7,424 nucleotides of DNA. It comes from Chloroflexota bacterium. Lineage in GTDB: Bacteria > Chloroflexota > Dehalococcoidia > UBA3495. Of this stretch, positions 1 through 6,994 are shown piece by piece. The position numbers were made by a program, and so were the translations under genes. Position 1 is the first letter of the stretch. Every line of letters starts with the position of its first letter. A model generated the notes under the pieces. The model ran no database searches and was not told where the DNA came from. It saw nothing but the letters and a program-made list of their open reading frames with translations. The stretch spans positions 1 through 7,424 of the forward strand of contig JADFNR010000086.1 in assembly GCA_022563275.1 (NCBI GenBank). The letters run 5' to 3'.

Positions 1-525
1 ATCTTTATCTTCGATTACCGGGGCTACGGCGAGAGCGAGGGCAGTCCGTCGGAGAAGGGCACCTACCTGGACTCCCGGGCGGTGATTGAATATCTGGCGT
101 CCCGCCCCGATGTTGACCGGGACCGGATCGTCTATCTGGGCCATTCTCTGGGCGCGGCGGTGGCGGTGGAACTGGCGTTGACCCAGCCACCGATGGCCTT
201 GGTGCTGGTTTCGCCCTTTGCCTCAGTCCGCGATATGGCCAGATTAACGCTGCCCTTTCCGCCGGTGGGCTGGCTGGTCCGGAACCACTACGACACCATA
301 TCCCGCATCCGCCAACTGAACGTCCCCCTTCTGGTGATGCATGGCGACCAAGACGACACGGTTCCAATATCCCAGGGCCGAAAACTCTACGAAGCCGCAA
401 ACCAGCCGAAACGCTTTCAGGTCCTGGAAGGCGCGAATCACAACGATACCTACGAAGCCGCCGCGGAACAGTATTGGGGGACGATAGAATCGTTTCTCGC
501 GGATATTCTGGCGCGAAACCAGTAG
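1..525 (+). CDS. alpha/beta hydrolase, C-terminal part (5' end outside window)
   Basis: The reading frame is open from the first base to a TAG stop, so the N-terminus lies upstream; 174 codons are visible. The fold is a serine alpha/beta hydrolase of the Bem46/ABHD13-like type. A strand ending in DYRGYGESEG comes first (visible residues 5-14). The nucleophile elbow GHSLG follows, with Ser at visible residue 49 (bases 145-147). The acid is the third Asp-position residue of HGDQDDTVP (Asp at 352-354), and the base is the His of GANHND (439-441). All three catalytic residues are in the expected order and spacing, so the enzyme should be active. Substrate cannot be told from sequence; esterase, thioesterase or peptidase activity are all possible. 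No signal peptide or membrane anchor can be judged because the start is missing. It converges on the DUF503 gene, with 21 bases between the two stop codons and no clear terminator. Confidence 0.9.
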   Translation: MFIFDYRGYGESEGSPSEKGTYLDSRAVIEYLASRPDVDRDRIVYLGHSLGAAVAVELALTQPPMALVLVSPFASVRDMARLTLPFPPVGWLVRNHYDTISRIRQLNVPLLVMHGDQDDTVPISQGRKLYEAANQPKRFQVLEGANHNDTYEAAAEQYWGTIESFLADILARNQ

Positions 526-546
526 GTTGGTGCAAACCCCCTAAAG

Positions 547-840
547 TCACGCTCCTGAGATGATCTCAGTCTCGTAATCAAGCAACTCCAGGTCTCTTCG
601 GGAGTCCTCGATGTATTCGACCACCTTGGAGATTATCTCGTTGGCGTGGGCAGCGTCGGTGCTCACGCAGCAAACGGCCAGGGTTAGCCGCTGCCACAGG
701 TCTTGGTCTTCCACCTCCGCCACCGCGACGTTGAACTTGTTGCGGATACGGGCGGAGAGGGAGCGGGCCACCTGCCGTTTATCCTTGAGGCTGGCTGATT
801 CGGGCAGATGGAGCATGATGCGGCAAACACCAATGTGCAA
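547..840 (-). CDS. DUF503 family protein (YlxP-like)
   Basis: A small protein of 97 residues, the usual full length for DUF503. The family signature is clear: GVCRIMLHLPES at 4-15, SLKDKRQV at 17-24, RIRNKFNVAVAEVEDQDLWQR at 31-51, then CCVSTDAAHANEII at 57-70. The fold is expected to be a compact ferredoxin-like alpha/beta domain acting in the cytoplasm. Its biochemical role is not firmly established; in Firmicutes the homologue YlxP is often encoded near nusA/infB/rbfA, which suggests a link to translation or ribosome maturation, but no such neighbours are present here. The start is TTG at 838-840. There is no ATG, GTG or other TTG between it and the upstream in-frame stop at 901-903, and a GGGAG ribosome site lies 6 bases ahead, so TTG is well supported. 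It diverges from rex and is probably transcribed alone. Confidence 0.92.
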   Translation of the reverse strand: MHIGVCRIMLHLPESASLKDKRQVARSLSARIRNKFNVAVAEVEDQDLWQRLTLAVCCVSTDAAHANEIISKVVEYIEDSRRDLELLDYETEIISGA

Positions 841-846
841 TGAAAT

Positions 847-851
847 CTCCC
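847..851 (-). promoter_or_regulatory. ribosome binding site of the DUF503 gene
   Basis: GGGAG on the minus strand, 6 bases before the TTG at 838-840. It decides the start: no other initiator codon exists in this frame before the upstream stop. Confidence 0.7.
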
Positions 852-855
852 GGGC

Positions 856-903
856 GTGCCTTAAACGGGTTTTGCCTGAAATCGCTCTTGCCTGAAGTCG
901 CTA
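856..903. repeat. 16-bp tandem repeat, two good units and one degenerate
   Basis: TTGCCTGAAATCGCTC (872-887) is followed directly by TTGCCTGAAGTCGCTA (888-903), identical at 14 of 16 positions. The 16 bases before them (856-871) match the first unit at 10 of 16 positions and may be a decayed third copy. The block lies upstream of the DUF503 start and about 20 bp before the -35 of the proposed rex promoter. It could be a regulator binding array or a simple duplication; the sequence does not decide this. Confidence 0.65.
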
Positions 904-923
904 TTGGACGGTAGAGCGTGTTC

Positions 924-955
924 TTGACTAGTATTCATCCTACATTATAGATTAT
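924..955 (+). promoter_or_regulatory. putative sigma-70-type promoter of rex
   Basis: A TTGACT -35 (924-929; consensus TTGACA) is followed after 16-18 bases by an AT-rich stretch around 946-955 with several possible -10 matches: TATAGA at 946-951, 16-bp spacer, or TAGATT at 948-953, 18-bp spacer. It is the only AT-rich island in an otherwise GC-rich gap. It would give rex a leader of roughly 115 nt. The leader also holds a near-exact direct repeat, AGTCCGAATT (966-975) and AGTCCGGATT (1000-1009). The -10 is imperfect, so confidence is modest. Confidence 0.4.
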
Positions 956-1030
956 AGGCAACGGCAGTCCGAATTAACGCCGTGGACCGCCCAGATAGAA
1001 GTCCGGATTCACCCTCTGGCGATCTGACCC

Positions 1031-1053
1031 GGCTGTTTCGCCAACAGAAAGCC
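1031..1053 (+). other. small hairpin in the rex leader
   Basis: CTGTT (1033-1037) and AACAG (1043-1047) pair around a TCGCC loop. Flanking GGC and GCC allow further pairing, overlapping the 5' end of this stem, if a few A residues bulge out. It sits about 25 bases before the rex start codon. It could modestly affect translation, or be chance. It does not match the known Rex operator consensus. Confidence 0.3.
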
Positions 1054-1076
1054 GTCGGTGAGGGAACTTAAACACC

Positions 1077-1727
1077 ATGGCTCCCAACTCCGAATCTCGA
1101 CAGAGCCGCTCGGAAGTGCCCGAGGTCGTCATCAATCGGCTCCCGCAATACGTGCGGATACTGAACCGCCTGCTGGACGAAGGAACGGGGGTGGTTAGCT
1201 CTCAACAATTGGGCGAGAAACTCCAGGTAACCCCCGCCCAGATACGTAAAGACCTAAGCTATTTTGGGCGTTTCGGCAAGCAGGGCCGCGGCTACAGCGT
1301 GAGCGACCTGCTGGACCACCTGCGGCAGATACTGGGCATCAACTCCCCTTGGAACGTCGCCGTGGTCGGAGTTGGCCGGCTGGGACGGGCAATCTTGAGC
1401 TATCCCGGATTCAACCCCGACGGTTTCCATCTGGTCGCCGCGTTTGATCTGAGTAACAGCGTTGTCGGGGAGACCGTCGGTGGGCTGGTCGTGCGGACGA
1501 TGGAGGAGCTGGACGATGTGGTGGAGAGAGAAAAGATCAGCATCGCCATCGTCGCGGTCCCCGTGGAGTACACCCAGGACGTGGTCGACCAGTTGGTGGC
1601 TTGCGGAGTCCGGGCCATCCTGAATTACGCGCCGATCACCCCGCAGGTGCGGGAGGGCATCCGAATACGCAACATCGACCCGGTCTTGTCGCTCCAATCC
1701 ATGACCTATTACATCAGCGACGATTAA
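1077..1727 (+). CDS. rex: redox-sensing transcriptional repressor Rex
   Basis: Rex is a cytoplasmic homodimeric repressor that binds DNA when NADH is low and lets go when NADH rises. The protein has 216 residues, normal for the family. An N-terminal winged-helix domain (about 15-85) contains PEVVINRLPQYVRIL, the VSSQQLGEKLQVTPAQIRKD segment, and the family hallmark QIRKDLSYFGRFGKQGRGY (55-73). The Rossmann domain follows, with the GVGRLG dinucleotide loop at 98-103 and VAAFD at 120-124, whose Asp is expected to contact the NAD ribose. A swapped C-terminal helix ends in LQSMTYYI. The start at ATG 1077 is preceded by GAGGGA about 11 bases upstream; an N-terminal tail of some 14 residues before the conserved core is ordinary. 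It stands alone, diverging from DUF503 and converging on the atp operon. Its targets cannot be read from this window, and I see no clear Rex operator upstream for autoregulation. Confidence 0.97.
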   Translation: MAPNSESRQSRSEVPEVVINRLPQYVRILNRLLDEGTGVVSSQQLGEKLQVTPAQIRKDLSYFGRFGKQGRGYSVSDLLDHLRQILGINSPWNVAVVGVGRLGRAILSYPGFNPDGFHLVAAFDLSNSVVGETVGGLVVRTMEELDDVVEREKISIAIVAVPVEYTQDVVDQLVACGVRAILNYAPITPQVREGIRIRNIDPVLSLQSMTYYISDD

Positions 1728-1768
1728 CCGTTCTCTCCAACCCCACCGCCGTTCCGGAAATCAGTGAC

Positions 1769-1912
1769 CGTAGGCGCGGGTTTTTAACCCGCCTTATTAT
1801 TTTTCCACGACGGATATCGAAACGAAGAAGCCGCCGGGTTGGGCCCCGATGTTCTAGAGGGATACCACCATGGGCTACGAACGCTAGGACAGGTTGGAAA
1901 CCTGCCCCTACG
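1769..1912. repeat. MITE-like or REP-like palindromic element, about 144 bp
   Basis: The segment begins CGTAGG (1769-1774) and ends CCTACG (1907-1912). Reading inward from both ends, the first 29 positions of the two arms match at 21. Each arm is itself a palindrome: GCGGGTT/AACCCGC at the left (1776-1792) and CAGGTT/AACCTG at the right (1890-1904), the latter extended by TAGG/CCTA. The inside has no open frame of note and no transposase. Palindromic ends without coding content fit a decayed miniature inverted-repeat element or a pair of REP-type repeats. No target-site duplication is visible. A genome copy count was not possible here. Confidence 0.45.
1776..1804 (+). terminator. rho-independent terminator of rex
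   Basis: A 7-bp stem GCGGGTT / AACCCGC (1776-1782 with 1786-1792) closes a TTT loop and is followed by the T-rich run CTTATTATTTTT. It begins 48 bases after the rex stop and points in the same direction. It is also the left arm of the MITE-like element, so an inserted element may have supplied the terminator. Confidence 0.6.
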
Positions 1913-1934
1913 ATCAAACTTTGGCCCGCGAAGA

Positions 1935-1970
1935 AAAATGCCCCGGCCTTAGCCGGGGCATTTTGTTTAT
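1935..1970. terminator. strong two-way terminator between rex and the atp operon
   Basis: A perfect 13-bp stem AAAATGCCCCGGC / GCCGGGGCATTTT (1935-1947 with 1952-1964) closes a 4-base loop. On the minus strand the stem runs into TTTTTCTT and starts 20 bases after the atpC stop, so it should end the atp transcript. On the plus strand it runs into TTTTGTTT and would catch read-through from rex. This is the best terminator in the window. Confidence 0.92.
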
Positions 1971-1984
1971 CTCTGTTAGCCAGA

Positions 1985-2416
1985 CTATCCGGGAGGTTGC
2001 TGACCGGTCCGTGGCCTCCGGCGCCGCACCAGATCGACTCGCACCTGGGCCCGGCGGAGCGATGCCATCGCCTTTTCCAGGTCCATGTCTGAATCCCGGT
2101 TGGCCAGGCGTTCTTGCGCCCGCTGCATGGCCTGCTGGGCGCGCTCTTCGTCAATCTCGTCGGACCGCTCACAGGCGTCGGCCAGCACGCTGACCCGGTT
2201 GCCCAATACTTCCATGAAGCCGCCGGACACGGCCACGTACATGTCATCCTCTCCGCTCTTCCGGACCGTCAACTCGCCGGCCTTGAGCATGGTCATCAAC
2301 GGAGCGTGCTTGGGGAGTATCCCCAGTTGGCCGTCAACCCCAGGCGCGATCACCATGTCCACTTCGCCGGAATAGACCTGGCGTTCGGCGGTGATTATTT
2401 CCAACAGCATCGGCAT
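1985..2416 (-). CDS. atpC: F1 ATP synthase epsilon subunit
   Basis: Epsilon is part of the central rotor; it binds gamma and the c-ring and can inhibit ATP hydrolysis. The protein has 143 residues, slightly long for the family. The N-terminal beta-sandwich (about 1-85) shows IITAERQVYSGEV, VIAPGVDGQLGILPKHAPLMTML at 22-44, and VAVSGGFMEV at 61-70. The C-terminal helical hairpin (about 88-130) contains ERAQQAMQRAQERL and ASLRRAQVRVD, resembling the ATP-sensing helix region of regulatory epsilon subunits. The last 13 residues form a basic tail, RRRRPRTGQQPPG, that is not part of the usual core. The start is ATG 2414-2416; a second ATG two codons in is a possible alternative, and only a weak AGAGAG lies upstream. 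It is the last gene of the operon, 33 bases after atpD. Confidence 0.96.
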   Translation of the reverse strand: MPMLLEIITAERQVYSGEVDMVIAPGVDGQLGILPKHAPLMTMLKAGELTVRKSGEDDMYVAVSGGFMEVLGNRVSVLADACERSDEIDEERAQQAMQRAQERLANRDSDMDLEKAMASLRRAQVRVDLVRRRRPRTGQQPPG

Positions 2417-2449
2417 GGTGGTTATGTACTCTCTGACATGGTTGGCGTT

Positions 2450-3874
<1,425 letters not shown>

Positions 3875-3888
3875 CTATCGGGGCGCTT

Positions 3889-4752
3889 CTAGCCTTCTAG
3901 GGCCATCTGGCCGCCGATCAGGTCCAGCAGTTCGTTGGTTATGCTTTCCTGCCGCAGCTTGTTCATCGTCAGGGTCAGTTCTTCGGACAGTTCGCTGGCG
4001 TTGTCGGTGGCGGCCCGCATGGCGACCATCCGGGCCGATTGTTCGCTGGCGATGGATTCCAAGATGGCGTGGAAGACCTGCATCTCCACGAACCGGGGCA
4101 GCAGGTCTTGCAGCACGGCCAGGCTGCCGGGCTCGTAGATGTAGCCCGCCCTCTCGGCGGAGGTTAATTCCGCCGGCGCTATGGGGAGCAGCTTTTCGAT
4201 CACCGGCTCTTGAGACATGGTCGAGACATATCTGGTGTAGGCCAAGTAGACTTCGTCAGCCTCGCCAGCGGAGTAAGAGTCGATGATTATGTGAGAAATG
4301 GCTTGGGTGTCGATCAGATGGGGCGTCTCGCCCAAGTCTGTGAAGGTCGCCTTCAAATCTTGGTTGGTTCGGGTCATGAAATCGCGGCCCTTGCGGCCTA
4401 CGGCGATCGCCTGCACCGGGACTTGCTGTTCCAAGATGAATTGGCCCACCCGCCGGTTCAGGTTGGCGTGCAGGCCTCCGCACAGACCACGGTCGGGACT
4501 GATCATCAGCACGGTGGCTTTTTCCACCGGACGGACGGCCAGTAACGGCTGGTCCCCGGCGTCGTCTTCCACCGGCTGGGCCACCAGGTGGGAGATGACC
4601 TCTTGAATCTTGACCGAGTAGGGCCGTCCCTCAAGCACGGCTGTCTGGGCCCGCCGCATCTTGGAGGCGGCGATCAGTGACATGGCGTTGGTCACCTTGG
4701 CCGTGTTATCCACGCTGCGGATCCGCCGGCGAATGTCTCTAACGCTAGGCAT
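3889..4752 (-). CDS. atpG: F1 ATP synthase gamma subunit
   Basis: Gamma is the central shaft that turns inside the alpha3beta3 head and links catalysis to the c-ring. The protein has 287 residues, normal for bacteria. The N-terminal coiled-coil helix holds the family signature NTAKVTNAMSLIAASKMRRAQ (16-36). The middle Rossmann-like domain holds SPDRGLCGGLHANLNR (85-100). The C-terminal helix runs through ARMVAMRAATDNASELSEELTLTMNKLRQESITNELLDLIGGQMAL and ends two residues before the stop. Both coiled-coil arms are therefore complete. The start is ATG 4750-4752, fixed by MPSVRDIRRRIRSV aligning with the typical N-terminus; no strong ribosome site is seen, so translation may be coupled to atpA, whose stop is 38 bases upstream. 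I see no extra inserted regulatory loop of the plant or cyanobacterial kind. Confidence 0.97.
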   Translation of the reverse strand: MPSVRDIRRRIRSVDNTAKVTNAMSLIAASKMRRAQTAVLEGRPYSVKIQEVISHLVAQPVEDDAGDQPLLAVRPVEKATVLMISPDRGLCGGLHANLNRRVGQFILEQQVPVQAIAVGRKGRDFMTRTNQDLKATFTDLGETPHLIDTQAISHIIIDSYSAGEADEVYLAYTRYVSTMSQEPVIEKLLPIAPAELTSAERAGYIYEPGSLAVLQDLLPRFVEMQVFHAILESIASEQSARMVAMRAATDNASELSEELTLTMNKLRQESITNELLDLIGGQMALEG

Positions 4753-4790
4753 CTATCTGTCTATTATCCAATCTCGGGTGAAAATACGGC

Positions 4791-6302
4791 CTAGCCGGTG
4801 AAGGTTGGCTTGAAATCGTTGATCGCTTTGGTCATCTCGGCCGACAATTCGTCGGATATGTCCTTGGTCTCGGCGATGGCGGTCAGCACGCCGGGGTGAG
4901 AGCCGGCGATGTACCGGAGCAGTTGCTCCTCGAACGCCCCCACCTTCTCGATCTCCACGTCTCGCATCAGGCCTTCGTTCACCGCGAACAGGATGACCAC
5001 TTCGCTCTCCAAGGACAGGGGGACATACTGACCCTGCTTCAGCACCTCGGTGGCCAATTGGCCCTGGGCCAACTGGGCCCTGGTGGCGGCGTCCAAGTCG
5101 GCGGTGCCGAACTGGGCGAAAGTGGCCAGTTCCCGGTATTGCGCCAAGGACAGGCGAAGCTGGCCGGCAACCTTGCGGATGGCCCTGGTCTGGGCGGCGC
5201 CACCCACGCGGGATACTGAAAGGCCCACGTTCACCGCCGGGCGGATGCCCGAGTTGAACAACTCGGTCTCCAGGTATATCTGGCCGTCGGTGATGGATAT
5301 CACGTTGGTCGGGATGTAGGCCGAAACGTCGCCAGCTTGAGTCTCAATTATGGGCAGAGCGGTGATGGAGCCTCCGCCGTGGGCTTGGTCCAGCCGGGCG
5401 GACCGCTCCAACAAGCGGCTGTGCAGGTAGAAGATATCTCCGGGGTAGGCCTCGCGGCCGGCCGGCCGCCGCAGGAGCAGCGACATCTGGCGGTAGGCCC
5501 AGGCGTGCTTGGTCAGGTCGTCATAGACGATGAGAACGTCTTTGCCCTGGGCCATGAATTCTTCGGCCATGGCGCAACCGGCGTAGGGAGCGATGTATTG
5601 AAGGGGAGCCGGGTCTGACGCTCCGGCGGTGACCACGATGGTGTGTTCCATCGCGCCGGCTTTTTCCAGAGAGCCAACAACTTGGGCTACCTTGGCCTGT
5701 TTCTGGCCGATGGCCACGTAGATGCAGGTCAGGTCGCCGCCTTTCTGGTTGATTATCGTGTCCAGGGCGATGGCGGTCTTTCCAGTGGAACGGTCGCCGA
5801 TGATCAATTCCCGTTGGCCTCGGCCGATGGGAATCATGGCATCGACGGCCTTGATGCCGGTCTGCACGGGCTGGTCGACGGACTGGCGGGAAACCACGTT
5901 GGGGGCCACATTTTCCACGGACCGGGTACCGGTGGTCTGCACCGAGCCCTTCCCGTCCAGGGGCCGGCCCAAAGGGTCAACCACGCGGCCGATCAGAGCG
6001 TCGCCCACGGGCACCTCGATGATCCTGCCGGTAGACCTTACCCGGTCGCCCTCTTTCACGGCGTTGGCGTCGCCCAAGATGGCCGCGCCCACGATGTCAG
6101 ATTCCAAGTTCAGGGCCAGACCAAGAACGTCATTCCCGAAGTCCAGCAGTTCGTTGGACCGGACTCCCTGCAGCCCCTGGATGCTGGCTACACCGTCGCC
6201 CACTTGGACCACTGTGCCCACATCCACCAGGGCCAAATCTCCGCCAAATTCTTCGATCTGACGCTTTATCAGCGAGACTATGTCCTGTCCTCTGGTCGCC
6301 AT
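4791..6302 (-). CDS. atpA: F1 ATP synthase alpha subunit
   Basis: Alpha alternates with beta in the F1 head; it binds nucleotide at non-catalytic sites and supplies an arginine to each catalytic site. The protein has 503 residues, normal length. The barrel domain spans about 25-95 ([17 protein letters not shown]). The P-loop is GDRSTGKT at 169-176, where the common form has Gln in place of Ser172. Walker B and its neighbour [16 protein letters not shown] are at 257-271, followed by [17 protein letters not shown]. The arginine finger is R365 in [10 protein letters not shown]. The C-terminal helical bundle begins near 380 and ends in [10 protein letters not shown]. The start is ATG 6300-6302, with a strong AAAGGAG about 8 bases ahead. 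An unusually long 135-base gap with two hairpins separates it from atpH, whereas other gaps in the operon are 8-41 bases. Confidence 0.98.
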   Translation of the reverse strand: MATRGQDIVSLIKRQIEEFGGDLALVDVGTVVQVGDGVASIQGLQGVRSNELLDFGNDVLGLALNLESDIVGAAILGDANAVKEGDRVRSTGRIIEVPVGDALIGRVVDPLGRPLDGKGSVQTTGTRSVENVAPNVVSRQSVDQPVQTGIKAVDAMIPIGRGQRELIIGDRSTGKTAIALDTIINQKGGDLTCIYVAIGQKQAKVAQVVGSLEKAGAMEHTIVVTAGASDPAPLQYIAPYAGCAMAEEFMAQGKDVLIVYDDLTKHAWAYRQMSLLLRRPAGREAYPGDIFYLHSRLLERSARLDQAHGGGSITALPIIETQAGDVSAYIPTNVISITDGQIYLETELFNSGIRPAVNVGLSVSRVGGAAQTRAIRKVAGQLRLSLAQYRELATFAQFGTADLDAATRAQLAQGQLATEVLKQGQYVPLSLESEVVILFAVNEGLMRDVEIEKVGAFEEQLLRYIAGSHPGVLTAIAETKDISDELSAEMTKAINDFKPTFTG

Positions 6303-6332
6303 CAGAGGTTCTCCTTTCGGTAACGATTAGGT

Positions 6333-6355
6333 CAGAGGCGGTGTTGCCGCCACTG
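6333..6355 (-). promoter_or_regulatory. RNA hairpin II ahead of atpA
   Basis: A perfect GGCGG / CCGCC stem (6337-6341 with 6347-6351) with a 5-base loop extends by CAG / CTG after one A-A mismatch. On the atp transcript it ends about 15 bases before the atpA ribosome site (AAAGGAG at 6311-6317). There is no T-run after it, so it is not a terminator. A role in mRNA stability, processing or atpA translation is inferred, not shown. Confidence 0.5.
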
Positions 6356-6368
6356 GCTTTTCCCCGAG

Positions 6369-6412
6369 GGCCCCTTGGTCCAACACCCGTTGCATGATTG
6401 GAACAAGGGACC
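6369..6412 (-). promoter_or_regulatory. RNA hairpin I in the atpH-atpA gap
   Basis: CCCTTGGTCCAA (6372-6383) pairs with TTGGAACAAGGG (6398-6409) at 11 of 12 positions around a 14-base loop. Two more G-C pairs lie outside after one mismatch (6369-6370 with 6411-6412). No T-run follows on either strand. It starts about 25 bases after the atpH stop on the transcript and may protect or define an RNA end between atpH and atpA. Confidence 0.6.
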
Positions 6413-6437
6413 AGATTAACTTTATAAGCCGGGACTG

Positions 6438-6986
6438 CTACGCCGGGGAGGCAATCTCCGCGTGCAATCGGTTGCGCAGCCCATCCAGCCGGGCCTTGGT
6501 GCTGCCGTCCAGCAGCCGGTCGCCGATCTGGATCACCAGGCCTCCGAGGATCGATTCATCGACCTTGGTGGTTAGCACTACTTCGCTGCGGACCAGTCCG
6601 GTTACGAAGCTGGTGATGCGTTCAGTCTCGGCGCTTTCCAGTGGCACGGCGGTGGTGATCTCAACCCGTTGCCGTCCCAGGTGTCTGTCCAGCAACTCGG
6701 TGTAACCCAAATACACGCCGACGATGGAGTCCACCGAATTCTTGGACACCAAAAGGTCAACCAGGTTTCGCACCATGGGGTTGACGCCGGCCAGGACCGT
6801 TGCGGTGGCCGCCAGCTTGTCCACCGCGGGCATGTCGGCGCGTTTCAAGAGATCGGCGAATTCGGCGTCCTCAAACACCTCGGCCACCAATGCCAAGTCC
6901 TCGCCCCACTGCTCTACTTGGTTGTTCTCCAATGACAAGTCGAAGAGGGCTTGTGCGTAACGTTTTCCTGAGAGTTGTCGGGCCAT
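6438..6986 (-). CDS. atpH: F1 ATP synthase delta subunit (OSCP-like)
   Basis: Delta sits on top of the F1 head and ties it to the peripheral stalk formed by the b subunits. The protein has 182 residues, normal length. The N-terminal six-helix bundle (about 1-105) starts with the typical RQLSGKRYAQALFDLSLE and includes NPMVRNLVDLLVSKN (69-83). A linker strand VEITTAVPLE follows (108-117). The C-terminal domain carries the conserved VDESILGGLVIQIGDRLLDGS (142-162), then KARLDGLRNRL. The start is ATG 6984-6986. The stop of atpF is only 8 bases upstream, and the purine-rich AGAAGGGG lies inside the end of atpF, so translation is probably coupled. This is the least conserved F1 subunit, but the identification is clear from motif and position. 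Confidence 0.96.
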   Translation of the reverse strand: MARQLSGKRYAQALFDLSLENNQVEQWGEDLALVAEVFEDAEFADLLKRADMPAVDKLAATATVLAGVNPMVRNLVDLLVSKNSVDSIVGVYLGYTELLDRHLGRQRVEITTAVPLESAETERITSFVTGLVRSEVVLTTKVDESILGGLVIQIGDRLLDGSTKARLDGLRNRLHAEIASPA

Positions 6987-6994
6987 TGGTTCGT

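Noticed and set aside
525..546. Terminator between the convergent hydrolase and DUF503 genes
   Set aside because: Only a 4-bp GGTT/AACC stem is visible, with no T-run on either strand.
5..550. Minus-strand open frame of 181 codons over the hydrolase
   Set aside because: It overlaps the hydrolase whose catalytic triad is intact on the other strand, and its Pro-, Arg- and Ser-rich product is not protein-like.
1033..1047. CTGTT-TCGCC-AACAG palindrome as a Rex operator
   Set aside because: The half-sites do not match the TTGTGAA/TTCACAA type Rex consensus, and the arms are only 5 bases. It is kept only as a weak leader hairpin.
1985..1987. TAG codons as recoded sense codons (for example pyrrolysine)
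   Set aside because: Each TAG falls where the family normally ends, and the downstream in-frame sequence does not continue a domain.
5643..6323. Plus-strand open frame of 226 codons opposite atpA
   Set aside because: Antisense to conserved atpA, with His- and Asp-rich composition typical of a mirrored frame; no recognisable domain.
6421..6426. TATAAA on the minus strand between atpH and atpA as a -10 box of an internal promoter
   Set aside because: The nearest -35-like TTGCCT is 22 bases away, too far, and no other match is visible. An internal promoter is possible but not supported.
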